From a virus: 54,244 bases of DNA. The stretch lies in the IMG/VR virus record IMGVR_UViG_3300005468_000024, positions 1 through 54,244 of that record. The stretch is one strand, 5' to 3'. This document shows positions 14,976 through 22,364 of the stretch, piece after piece (positions within the stretch are counted from its first letter, which is position 1; every line of letters starts with the position of its first letter). Made by a program: the position numbers and the translations under genes. The notes under the pieces are model-generated. The model searched no databases, had not been told where the DNA came from, and was given only the letters and a program-made list of their open reading frames with translations.

Positions 14976-15601
14976 GCGGTGACCGGCTCACCGTGGCTGT
15001 GTGCATCCCGACCATCGACGGCCGGGAGCGCATGCTGGCCAACGCCATGCGCACGGTAAGGATCCAGCGCCGCAAGCCCGACCAGATCCTGATCGAGCGG
15101 GACCGGGAAAGGACGGGCGCAGCAGCCACACGCAACCGGCTGCTGGCCCGGGTGGAGACCGACGTGATCGCCTGGCTCGACGATGATGACCTTCTGGAGC
15201 CGAACCACCTGATCGCCAACCTCCGGGTGCTCAAGGAGCGGCCGGAGGTCACACTCGTCTACCCCCGGCCACGCATGGTCGGCGGGAAGGACCCCACGGC
15301 AGTGACTTACCAGGGACGGTTCCCGACCCCTCCCTGGGGCCTGCGCTGGTGCCCGGAGTTCGACAAGCACCTGAGGATGCGCGGCTCCTTCATCCCCATG
15401 ACGCACCTCGTGCGCACGCAGGCGGTGCGCGACGCCGGAGGATTCCCGCCCGGTGAAGTCCTGCCGGACGGCCGGTACCGGGGTGAGGACGAGGCGTACC
15501 TGATCAGGCTTCTCGATCACGGCGCGGTGTTCGAGCACCTGGACGCGAAGACCTGGAAGTGGGTCGTGCACACCCGGCAAACCGCCGGACGGGGTGTATA
15601 A
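14972..15601 (+). CDS. GT-A (family 2-like) glycosyltransferase
   Basis: 209 residues. VAVCIPTIDGRERML is the nucleotide-binding strand, and RTGAAATRNRLL with VIAWLDDDDLLEPNHL gives the DxD metal site (an Asp run). EDEAYLIRLLDHGA resembles the catalytic ED region. GGAAGGAG precedes the GTG start. Likely transfers a sugar to a phage or host surface polymer. It is related to the gene at 21619: both end with a TWKWV segment. Confidence 0.85.
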   Translation: MSGDRLTVAVCIPTIDGRERMLANAMRTVRIQRRKPDQILIERDRERTGAAATRNRLLARVETDVIAWLDDDDLLEPNHLIANLRVLKERPEVTLVYPRPRMVGGKDPTAVTYQGRFPTPPWGLRWCPEFDKHLRMRGSFIPMTHLVRTQAVRDAGGFPPGEVLPDGRYRGEDEAYLIRLLDHGAVFEHLDAKTWKWVVHTRQTAGRGV

Positions 15602-15629
15602 CTACCCGCGGATCAGGAGGAATCGGGCA

Positions 15630-15806
15630 ATGACCGTTTTGACCGATTCGTTAAAACCACTCCCTGACCAGCGAAAACTCCTAGGAGAAGAGGGGCTGGG
15701 CCTCGTTGAGGGGTGGTTCTGGAAGGTCCGGAGAAGGGAACCTCCGGACTTTCCTACTCTACGGACCGGTAACCAGAGCGGATCAGTCCGTTCGGTTACG
15801 GATTAA
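15630..15806 (+). CDS. 58-residue ORF overlapping a conserved hairpin element (leader-peptide candidate)
   Basis: ATG with CAGGAGGAA 10 nt upstream. It encodes LPDQRKLLGEEGLGLVEG then WFWKVRRREPPDFPTLRTGNQ. That second segment recurs word for word in a minus-strand ORF at 50339-50626, but the 66 nt behind it are identical even at silent positions and form a long hairpin. So either a short duplicated peptide or a regulatory RNA read through by chance. WFW codons just before a hairpin would suit ribosome-controlled attenuation (inference). Confidence 0.35.
   Translation: MTVLTDSLKPLPDQRKLLGEEGLGLVEGWFWKVRRREPPDFPTLRTGNQSGSVRSVTD
15659..15776 (+). repeat. Conserved leader element, copy 1
   Basis: Block A (ACTCCCTGACCAGC, 15659-15672), a 38-nt variable spacer and block B (15711-15776) recur in inverted orientation at 50450-50567 with the same spacing. 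Block B is identical over 66 nt and contains a 13-bp stem (GGAAGGTCCGGAG with CTCCGGACTTTCC, one G-U) around the loop AAGGGAAC. The spacer keeps TCCTAG and a short stem whose bases differ between copies. Confidence 0.9.
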
Positions 15807-15815
15807 TTAAACAGG
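15801..15815. promoter_or_regulatory. AT-rich site upstream of the transfer-like module
   Basis: GATTAATTAAACAGG, in the gap before the gene at 15856. A looser member of the AT-rich family. Possible promoter or operator for the genes that follow. Confidence 0.4.
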
Positions 15816-15855
15816 CATCCGTATAACGATACCTGCCGGACGAGGGAGAACGATC

Positions 15856-16113
15856 ATGTCATCTCGGTTCGATCACTCGGAAACAGAGCGTGCGGGACTG
15901 CTCGAAGACAGCACCGATCCGCCCGAGAAGCGGGACAGTGAGGTACCGGCCGGGGCGGAAGTCGAAGCACTGTGCGCGGTGTTCAACGAGAACGGGACCA
16001 GGGCCCGGGAGATCGTCAGGAGCATGCCCCGGCGGGACCGGGCGATCTTCACCTTCTGGCTGCTGGAGCTCACCAACATCATCGACGAGATCCAGCTGGG
16101 TGACCGCTTGTAG
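15856..16113 (+). CDS. Hypothetical 85-residue protein
   Basis: GAGGGAGA then GATCATG. Acidic N-terminus; C-terminal helix RDRAIFTFWLLELTNIIDEI. Not recognised. The GGACA repeat field begins right at its stop codon. Confidence 0.7.
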   Translation: MSSRFDHSETERAGLLEDSTDPPEKRDSEVPAGAEVEALCAVFNENGTRAREIVRSMPRRDRAIFTFWLLELTNIIDEIQLGDRL

Positions 16114-16427
16114 GACAGGACACCCGGACAAGACAAAGACAGGACAGGACACGGTGTCCTGTCCTGTCTTTGTCTTGTCTGCCCCCTTGTCCAATGCGCC
16201 CCCGGGTGCGCCCGTACACCTGTCCGTGCGCCGTCCCGGGACAGGACATCCCGGCAGGACGCTCCTGGACAGGACACGGTGTGCCAGTCCACCTGGACAA
16301 ATATGCCGCTGGACATGTCCAGTCAACGTCCTGGACAACCCCGGGTAATACAGCACTGGACAAGCGCGCTGGCTGCCCCGTACATTGACTGGACCGATTA
16401 AAGAAAATCGACCAGGGAGGACAGGCC
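16114..16427. repeat. Non-coding GGACA/TGTCC repeat field
   Basis: 314 bp without a gene. About fifteen GGACA pentamers point rightward and about five point leftward, many as GGACAGGACA, including both arms of the palindrome at 16127-16179. An AT-rich palindrome CGATTAAAGAAAATCG (16395-16410) precedes the ribosome site of the next gene. The array continues inside that gene. A cis-acting recognition locus for the downstream translocase, like the clt repeats of Streptomyces plasmids, is an inference. Confidence 0.75.
16127..16179. repeat. 53-bp perfect palindrome
   Basis: 26-bp arms (16127-16152 and 16154-16179) match perfectly around one central base. The arms are built of GACAAGACAAAGACAG then GACAGGACAC. 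No T-run follows. In RNA it would be a very stable hairpin after the gene at 15856; in DNA it could extrude as a cruciform. Confidence 0.95.
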
Positions 16428-17522
16428 ATGCGAACCAGGACAGAGCGCAGGACACGGATGGTGTCCAGGACGGTGGGGGACAAGACACACCCCGTCTCCC
16501 AGGAGTACGAGGTCCAGGTCCCGGTTGTCCCGACAGACTGGGACGCCGTCGCGCTGTCCACTGTCCGGGCCGCGACCACCCTGTCCGTCCTGGGCGCCAT
16601 GGCCTGGAGCACGGTGTCCATCGGGGACCTGCTGTCCATGGTGGCCCCGAGCTGGGTGGCGTACACCGTCGCCGGGGTCTTCGACCTGGCCTGGATCGTC
16701 TGCATGATCCTTGAATGGCTGTGCCGCTACGACCCCGCCCGTGCACGCATTCCCCGCCGGGCTGGCTGGTCGGCCCTGGGCATCAGCATGGTTCTCATCG
16801 CAGGTCACGGCTATGCATACGGCGTGCTCAACGGCCACGGACGGAGCTTCCTGGCTGTGGGCATCGGAGGTGCGCTGGTCTCCGCCATCGCGAAGAGCAT
16901 GTGGTCGGTGGTCATGAACCACACGGCCGTGAAGCTCTCCGCGGAACACGAGGAATGGCTGGCGGCGGAGCGTGCAGAGACCGGCACGGAGCTGGCCCTG
17001 ACGGCTGAGCGCCGCAGGCTCGCCCGGACACGGGACTCCATCGAAGCCGAGCGCCGCGCACTGGGGCAGGACACAACGCCGGAGCCGGACGTCCAGGACA
17101 TCCGGCCGGAGCCGGACGGGACACTGTCCGCCTCCCTGGACACGGACAAGGAAAAGGCTGTCCGGGCACTCGCCAAGGCCATGGACATCCCCGTGGAGCT
17201 ATTCGGCCTGGACAGGACAGCCGGACAGGACACGGACAGCCGGACAGGACAGCCGGACAGGACAGCCGGACAGGACACGGACAGCCGGACAGGACGGCCG
17301 GACAGGACACGGACAGTCGTCCCCCTGGACAGGACACGCAGTGTCTCGTCCTATGTCCTGTCCCTCCTGTCCGAAGCGCCGGACATGGACGGGACAGCGG
17401 TCAGGACAGCGGTCCGGCTCGAATTCCCGGGCGCCTCGGAGGACAGCATCGCCAAGGCGATCACCCGCACACGTCTGAAGATCAGGAACACCGAGAAGAG
17501 GGATGGAGAGAACCATGGCTGA
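16428..17522 (+). CDS. SpdB-like (DUF2637-type) four-helix membrane protein
   Basis: 364 residues. Four predicted membrane spans (TLSVLGAMAWSTVSI; AYTVAGVFDLAWIVCMILEW; LGISMVLIAGHGYAYGV; FLAVGIGGALVSAIAKSMW) precede a cytoplasmic coiled region (AEHEEWLAAERAETG) and a low-complexity stretch DRTAGQDTDSRTGQP. The C-terminus (SVSSYVLSLLSEAPDMDG...AKAITRTRLK) looks like a winged helix. This layout is that of SpdB/DUF2637 proteins of Streptomyces conjugative plasmids, thought to help spread plasmids between hyphal compartments. GGGAGGACAG lies upstream. Codon choice is bent toward GGACAGGAC repeats, as if the DNA sequence itself were selected. Confidence 0.7.
   Translation: MRTRTERRTRMVSRTVGDKTHPVSQEYEVQVPVVPTDWDAVALSTVRAATTLSVLGAMAWSTVSIGDLLSMVAPSWVAYTVAGVFDLAWIVCMILEWLCRYDPARARIPRRAGWSALGISMVLIAGHGYAYGVLNGHGRSFLAVGIGGALVSAIAKSMWSVVMNHTAVKLSAEHEEWLAAERAETGTELALTAERRRLARTRDSIEAERRALGQDTTPEPDVQDIRPEPDGTLSASLDTDKEKAVRALAKAMDIPVELFGLDRTAGQDTDSRTGQPDRTAGQDTDSRTGRPDRTRTVVPLDRTRSVSSYVLSLLSEAPDMDGTAVRTAVRLEFPGASEDSIAKAITRTRLKIRNTEKRDGENHG
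17221..17316 (+). repeat. Tandem CCGGACAGGACA repeats in coding sequence
   Basis: Six head-to-tail units of 19, 13, 13, 19, 13 and 19 bp: CCGGACAGGACACGGACAG or CCGGACAGGACAG. Units of 13 and 19 bp change frame, yet the gene stays open through them. Part of the same GGACA field as 16114-16427. Confidence 0.95.
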
Positions 17523-18120
17523 GCACAACGGCTGGCCGTCTGCGCCGGACTACCCGGCAGGCATGCAGCGTCCGGCGAACCGGACCACGCTGACCGCGGA
17601 CGAAGCCACAGCACGGGGCACAGACGGATTCGGGCACCCTCTGGGACCCGACTCCACGTTCCCCAACGGCACCGGAGAGATCTTCCCCCCGGGCACCCGG
17701 GGCACGATGTCCTCGGGCAAGGGGGGAAAGCACAGCAACCTGCTGGATCTGATCAAGACCCTGGAGGACGGCGATCTGGGTGACCAGGTCGAGATGCACG
17801 CCTATGTCGAGGACGCACGCGCACTGTTCATGCGCATCGCAGTGATCATCGCACTGGCGTCCGGCGGGATGAAGGAAGACGCCAAGCGCAAGGCCCGGGA
17901 GTCCGCGGACGGCCGCATGACCCTCGGGGACAAGATCAAGCTGGCTGCCGCGCTGCGGAAGATCTCCCGCAAGTTCGGCGCGGCCGCCGACCACGCCGCT
18001 GACGCGGCCGCCGACATGGCAGCCTCCTGGCGGATCATGGAAAGCTGCCTGGACGATCTGGAGCAGGGAGCGGCAAAGCCGCAGGCCAAGCGCGGTTTCA
18101 ACATCACTCGCGGTCGTTAG
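17515..18120 (+). CDS. Transfer-module companion protein
   Basis: 201 residues. ATG 17515 with GGAGAG upstream, overlapping the previous gene by 8 nt. A polar Pro/Gly-rich N-terminus, a hydrophobic helix MRIAVIIALASGGM, and a C-terminal Ala-rich helix (AAADHAADAAADMAASW). Family not recognised. Tight linkage to the membrane protein and translocase suggests it works with them. Confidence 0.65.
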   Translation: MAEHNGWPSAPDYPAGMQRPANRTTLTADEATARGTDGFGHPLGPDSTFPNGTGEIFPPGTRGTMSSGKGGKHSNLLDLIKTLEDGDLGDQVEMHAYVEDARALFMRIAVIIALASGGMKEDAKRKARESADGRMTLGDKIKLAAALRKISRKFGAAADHAADAAADMAASWRIMESCLDDLEQGAAKPQAKRGFNITRGR

Positions 18121-18132
18121 GGGGTGGCCAGG

Positions 18133-20097
18133 ATGAGCATCAACTTCGGTGCACGATTCGGCTGGCTGATGGCTGAGAAAACGGCTCCCTTTTCGGCGCC
18201 GGTACTGCTCAGCCTGGCTGCTATGCCGCTTGCCGTTCTCGCCCACTGGGGCTGGGGGGACGATCCGGTCTGGATCGCTGTCCTGGCTGTGGTCTCCACG
18301 ATCCTGACCGCCTCCACGTACTGGACCTGGGGCCGCCGCAGCCGGGAGAGCCAGCGGGTGGCCACAGTGTTCACCGCCCTGGTACTGGGCTGGATCACCT
18401 TCGCGGCCGCGTCCAGCCCCTTCAACTCCGGCATGGTCAGTGCCTGGCTGCTCGGAACCGTCGCTCTCGGCATCCTGTGGGGTATCCGGCACGCCGGTCT
18501 CAAGCCCTCCAGCGAGAACGACAAGCAGGTCAGCGAGCCCGACCCGCTGGGCGGCCGTGTGGGCGTGCTGAGGGGAGCCCGGACAAAGAAGATCAAGGGG
18601 GACGACGAAGCGGTGGAGGCACGGGTGCAGATGCCCCGTGGTGGAGCCACCGTGGCGGATGTCCAGGCAGCCCGGGACACCATCGCTTCGGCCGTCAGCA
18701 TGGGGACGGACCAGGTCACCGTCCGGCCGGTCAAGGGACGTGCGGACCAGGTTGACCTGGCCTTCACCCAGCCCGTGGACATGGACAAAGTCCTGGCCTG
18801 GACAGGTCCGTCCCACCCCGGGAAGTCCATCGCGGATGCCCCGATCCGTCTGGGCTACCGCATGAACGGCAGCGAGATCGCCTGGTGGCTGGTCGGGTCG
18901 GGAGACCCCGCCAACCCCCGGGTGCTGTCCCACACGCTGTGCACCGGCATGACCGGCTCCGGGAAGACGGAGACGATCTGCACGGCGATCATCGAGATGC
19001 GCTCCCGCACGGACATCGTGCCGATCGTGGGAGACCCCGCCAAGTTCGCACAGAGCTTCGGGGACATCGCGGACTGCCTGGAGATCGCGGCCAAGACCCC
19101 GGCCGAGGTCAAAAAGCTGATCAAGAACCTGCCGGACGCCGTGGTCTACCGTGCCGGGCTGCTGGGCACCCTGACCAGGGCAAACGGCCAGGTCGGGTAC
19201 AAGGAGTGGATCCCGGAGTGCTACACCCTGCACGGGATCCCGGCAGTGTTCATCGACATCGAGGAAGCGGCCGACGTCGCCGATCTGATCGCTGATGAGC
19301 TGGACGAAGCAGTGCGCAAGCTCCGCTCCATAGGCATCCACCTCTGCATCTCGATGCAGACCGCACCGCACGACAACATGGCGCGCAAGACCCGCGGGCA
19401 GTTCGGCCAGTCGCTGGCCCACGGGTGCCAGGAAGCCCAGGATGCCAAGTATTCCCTGAACTCGAACACTCTCGACGCAGGGGCGGATCCCACCAAGTGG
19501 GGCAACGAATCCCCCGGCTCGCTGTATGCGGAGCTGGTCGGCACGGACAAGCTGCACTGGTCCGTGGACGGCAAGGTGCTCGCCACGACGTACGAGCAGA
19601 AGCGCACGTCGATCAGGGACACGAAGCGGTACTGGGCACACCTGGACGCCGGGACGAAGCAGATCCTCGGCCGGGGGATCATCCTCCAGGACGAGCAGTT
19701 CCTGGCCGCGCTGCCGAGCGTTCCGGCCGACAGGGAAGTACCCGAAGAGGATGTGAGGCGGGACCTGCACGCGGTCCCGACCGACGAAGGAGTGGTGGAT
19801 GTGACACAGGAACTTCAGCCTCCGGTAGGTCCCCGGGTGGCCTTCGGGTCGCCCGAGCGTGACCGGATGAGCACCGAGGATGCACGTGCGCTGATCGAGG
19901 GAAGGATCGACGATCTGGAAGCCGGGGGCCGCGATTCGGTGGGCTTCGGAGACCTCGAAGATCTCGCCGCAGTGACCGGCCGCCAGCGCACCTGGATCTA
20001 CCAGGAGCTGACACGGCTGGTAAAGGAGGGACGCCTGGTGGAGGGAACGAAGCCCCCGTACGCCATCAAGAGGCGTTCCGAGACAGCTGTCAGCTGA
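18133..20097 (+). CDS. FtsK/TraB-like DNA translocase
   Basis: 654 residues. ATG 18133 (TAGGGGG 8 nt upstream) is preferred to GTG 18124. Four N-terminal membrane spans (~16-115), a linker, then the motor: Walker A GMTGSGKTETI (~272-282), Walker B AVFIDIEEA (~370-378), and SIGIHLCISMQTA typical of FtsK/TraB ATPases. The C-terminus (GFGDLEDLAAVTGRQRTWIYQELTRLVKEGRLVEGT) is a winged helix, the place where FtsK gamma and TraB read DNA repeats. In Streptomyces, TraB alone moves double-stranded plasmid DNA between cells. Here it follows an SpdB-like gene and sits between two repeat clusters. Transfer, concatemer handling or exclusion of other DNA are the main options. Confidence 0.85.
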   Translation: MSINFGARFGWLMAEKTAPFSAPVLLSLAAMPLAVLAHWGWGDDPVWIAVLAVVSTILTASTYWTWGRRSRESQRVATVFTALVLGWITFAAASSPFNSGMVSAWLLGTVALGILWGIRHAGLKPSSENDKQVSEPDPLGGRVGVLRGARTKKIKGDDEAVEARVQMPRGGATVADVQAARDTIASAVSMGTDQVTVRPVKGRADQVDLAFTQPVDMDKVLAWTGPSHPGKSIADAPIRLGYRMNGSEIAWWLVGSGDPANPRVLSHTLCTGMTGSGKTETICTAIIEMRSRTDIVPIVGDPAKFAQSFGDIADCLEIAAKTPAEVKKLIKNLPDAVVYRAGLLGTLTRANGQVGYKEWIPECYTLHGIPAVFIDIEEAADVADLIADELDEAVRKLRSIGIHLCISMQTAPHDNMARKTRGQFGQSLAHGCQEAQDAKYSLNSNTLDAGADPTKWGNESPGSLYAELVGTDKLHWSVDGKVLATTYEQKRTSIRDTKRYWAHLDAGTKQILGRGIILQDEQFLAALPSVPADREVPEEDVRRDLHAVPTDEGVVDVTQELQPPVGPRVAFGSPERDRMSTEDARALIEGRIDDLEAGGRDSVGFGDLEDLAAVTGRQRTWIYQELTRLVKEGRLVEGTKPPYAIKRRSETAVS

Positions 20098-20200
20098 CAG
20101 TGTCAGACAGTGTCAGAAAGGCTGTCAGAAGCCGTGTCAAAGGCTCCTGACAGCCCCTCTGGCCTAAGACTCTCCCCGCCTGACACGATCACGTGTCAGG
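20087..20200. repeat. TGTCA iteron-like cluster
   Basis: Nine TGTCA/TGACA pentamers in about 110 bp. Direct copies start at 20088, 20101, 20111, 20123 and 20135 (steps of 10-13 bp). A perfect palindrome CTGTCAGCTGACAG (20087-20100) overlaps the translocase stop codon. A second perfect inverted repeat CCTGACACG-ATCA-CGTGTCAGG ends the cluster. Helical spacing suggests a multi-protein binding site. Confidence 0.85.
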
Positions 20201-20232
20201 AACACCGAACACAGAGAAACGGAAGGATCATC

Positions 20233-20442
20233 ATGACTCGTATCCTTGCCCGCTGGACGGCGGAGATCGTCGTCTTCGTGGGTGCCCTCATAGAGATCTA
20301 CTTGTTCGCCAGCCTGCTCCCCGGGGACAGTGTCGATCTCCCTGTCGGCGGCACCCTGGTGACCATGCTCCTGATCGGAGCAGTCACCGCCGCTGTCGCC
20401 ATTCCGCTCTGGTCGCACGGCCGCAAGCGCGACCGTGCCTAG
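20233..20442 (+). CDS. Two-span small membrane protein
   Basis: 69 residues. GGAAGGATC before the ATG; spans IVVFVGALIEIYLFASLL and GTLVTMLLIGAVTAAVAIPLW, ending GRKRDRA. Placed after the TGTCA cluster and just downstream of the translocase. Not recognised; could be part of the transfer-like module. Confidence 0.65.
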   Translation: MTRILARWTAEIVVFVGALIEIYLFASLLPGDSVDLPVGGTLVTMLLIGAVTAAVAIPLWSHGRKRDRA

Positions 20443-20557
20443 GCATCACCACGGGCGCCGGGGACACCGTCGCCGTCACAGCGGGAACGGAGACCTGATC
20501 TTCTGGGTCGGCCTGTTCCTCACCATCGTCTGGATCGCGGACCACTATGGAAAATGA
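20435..20557 (+). CDS. Possible 40-residue membrane peptide
   Basis: GTG start inside the end of the previous gene. The only notable feature is the span LIFWVGLFLTIVWIADHYG. Overlaps the next start by 11 nt. Coding status uncertain; no clear ribosome site. Confidence 0.35.
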   Translation: MPRHHHGRRGHRRRHSGNGDLIFWVGLFLTIVWIADHYGK

Positions 20558-20939
20558 GATCGAGCGGCGGCAGCGTCTCGGGGAACTCACCGAGTACCTG
20601 CGGACGCAGCCGCTCACGAACACAGACCAGGGACAGCACGTCCACATCCACTACCACCAGGCGCCCGCCAGTACAGCGCCGGTCGACCAGAACCCGGGAC
20701 AGAGCGTCCTGGACAAGTACACCCCGTACTTCATCCTGCTCCTGGCGGGGTGCGTGATCCTCGCGATCGTCGCGGTGATCGCCGTCATCCTCCTGCCCAT
20801 GGTCGTGACCATGCTGATCGCCGTTGCGGTCTGCCTGGGCGCGGTCGCCGTGCTGGCGCTGGCCGTCAGCGGCTCGCTGCGCAATATGCGGCTCCAGAAA
20901 ATGGATGAAACCCTCCTGAAGAAAGTGATCAAAAAGTGA
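20547..20939 (+). CDS. Membrane protein with HVHIHYH motif
   Basis: 130 residues. A charged N-terminus, the segment HVHIHYHQAP, then two hydrophobic spans (YFILLLAGCVILAIVAVIAV and VTMLIAVAVCLGAVAVLALA). Similar layouts occur in small proteins of actinobacterial mobile elements. Weak ribosome site; probably coupled to the upstream frame. Overlaps the glycosyltransferase by 4 nt. Confidence 0.6.
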   Translation: MENEIERRQRLGELTEYLRTQPLTNTDQGQHVHIHYHQAPASTAPVDQNPGQSVLDKYTPYFILLLAGCVILAIVAVIAVILLPMVVTMLIAVAVCLGAVAVLALAVSGSLRNMRLQKMDETLLKKVIKK

Positions 20940-21622
20940 GCAGAGACCCGATGCTGGTGATCGTCCCCACCCGGGGACGGCCGGAGAACATCGTCCGGCT
21001 GGAGGCCGCACTCACCGAGACCGGCACGATCGAGGCCGACTTCCTGTACGTGGTCGATCATGACGATCCGGCGCTGGACGACTATCTCTCGCTCGGCCTG
21101 CGCCGGATCACGGTCATGCAGCGCCGGGCGCGTCTCGGCCGGACCCTGAACCATGTCTCCCAGCTCTACCGGGAGGCGTACGACGTGATCGGTTTCATGG
21201 GGGACGACCACTGCCCGCGGACCCCGGAATGGGACAAGCGGATCATGGACTCACTTCTGGAGGGCGCACCGCGGGTCGTCTACGGCAATGACCTCCTCCA
21301 GGGGGCGAACCTGCCGACGGCCGTCTTCATGCACAGCAGGATCATCAAGGAGCTCGGCTACATGGTTCCGGCGACCATGGTCCACCTGTACCTGGACAAC
21401 TTCTGGAAGGAGCTGGGCGCCGGACTGGACGGCCTGGTCTACCGGCCGGACGTGGTCATCGAGCACATCCACCCGGCTGCGGGCAAGGCCCCGATGGACG
21501 ACGGGTACCGTGAGGCGAACTCGTCGGAGCAGGACCGGGCGGACCGGGAAGCCTGGCTGGCGTACCAGCAGAACTCTCTGCCCTACGCGGTCAAGAGGAT
21601 CCGGGAGGCGTACGACAAGTGA
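20936..21622 (+). CDS. Glycosyltransferase-like protein
   Basis: 228 residues. LVIVPTRGRPENIVRLEAAL is the GT-A nucleotide strand; FLYVVDHDDPAL and VIGFMGDDHCPRTPEWD supply acidic metal-site candidates. Starts with GTG (GTGA overlap). First of a run of sugar genes (20936-23596). Acceptor unknown; virion or host-surface glycosylation are both possible. Confidence 0.8.
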   Translation: MSRDPMLVIVPTRGRPENIVRLEAALTETGTIEADFLYVVDHDDPALDDYLSLGLRRITVMQRRARLGRTLNHVSQLYREAYDVIGFMGDDHCPRTPEWDKRIMDSLLEGAPRVVYGNDLLQGANLPTAVFMHSRIIKELGYMVPATMVHLYLDNFWKELGAGLDGLVYRPDVVIEHIHPAAGKAPMDDGYREANSSEQDRADREAWLAYQQNSLPYAVKRIREAYDK

Positions 21623-22215
21623 CCTTGAAATCAGGCGTAACAGCCGTCGTGTCTGCACACACTCCCCGTGTGCAGACACGCTTGCATTCCGCACTGGACA
21701 GTGTGCTGATGCAGACCCGTCCGGTGGACGCAATCAGCGTCTCCGTCGATCATCACCACGAAGGTGCCGCTGCCACGAAGAACCGGGCGCTGGCGGCCGT
21801 GGGCACCGAGTGGTCGGCCGTGCTGGATTCGGACGATCTCTGGTTCCCCGAGCACGTCGCACTCCTGCTCATGCATGCCGAGCAGACCGGAGCCGACATG
21901 GTCTACCCGTGGTTCGAGGTGGAGAACGGGTGGGATCCGTTCCCGGTGTTCGAGGGCCAGCCGTTCGACCCGAACGCGCTCAACGAGCAGAACTACATCC
22001 CGACCACGGTGCTCGTCAGGACAGAGCTGTTCCGGAGCACCGGGGGCTTCCAGCCCCTGGGACCGGAGGAGAATCCCTGCGACGACTGGGGGGCCTGGCG
22101 CGCGCTGCGGAACGCGGGAGCGAAGATCGAGCACCTGAACCGGCGGACCTGGAAATGGGTCTGGCACGATACGGACGGGGACCGCAACACCTCGGGGAGG
22201 GGGAACGCGTGGTGA
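21619..22215 (+). CDS. GT-A glycosyltransferase, paralogue of 14972 gene
   Basis: 198 residues. VTAVVSAHTPRVQTRLHSAL start, EGAAATKNRALAAV and AVLDSDDLWFPEHV (DxD region). C-terminal RRTWKWVWHDTD parallels AKTWKWVVHTRQ of the earlier enzyme, so the two are likely paralogues. GTG start overlapping the previous stop. Confidence 0.82.
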   Translation: MTLKSGVTAVVSAHTPRVQTRLHSALDSVLMQTRPVDAISVSVDHHHEGAAATKNRALAAVGTEWSAVLDSDDLWFPEHVALLLMHAEQTGADMVYPWFEVENGWDPFPVFEGQPFDPNALNEQNYIPTTVLVRTELFRSTGGFQPLGPEENPCDDWGAWRALRNAGAKIEHLNRRTWKWVWHDTDGDRNTSGRGNAW

Positions 22216-22364
22216 GGAAGAAGGCCACCCGCGACGGACCGGAGAAGTGCATCCATGGTCACCGGTACGACGAGAAGAACACGTACCGGCACAAGGGGAA
22301 GAAGTTCTGCCGGAAGTGCCACGCGGCGGGCCAGCGTGCGCGCCGGAGGAGGGGAGCCGCGTAA
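22212..22364 (+). CDS. Small Cys/His zinc-binding basic protein
   Basis: 50 residues from GTG 22212 (GTGA overlap). KCIHGHRYDEKNTY..KFCRKCHAAGQRARRRR: C-x2-H and C-x2-C with a basic tail. Such mini zinc proteins are common beside HNH genes in phages, and the next gene is an HNH protein. Confidence 0.65.
   Translation: MRKKATRDGPEKCIHGHRYDEKNTYRHKGKKFCRKCHAAGQRARRRRGAA

Noticed and set aside
16127-16179. Simple Rho-independent terminator
   Set aside because: The stem is far longer than needed and no T-run follows; it is listed as a palindrome instead.
16114-17420. CRISPR array in the GGACA field
   Set aside because: Repeats are 5-19 bp with no regular spacers and lie partly inside a gene.
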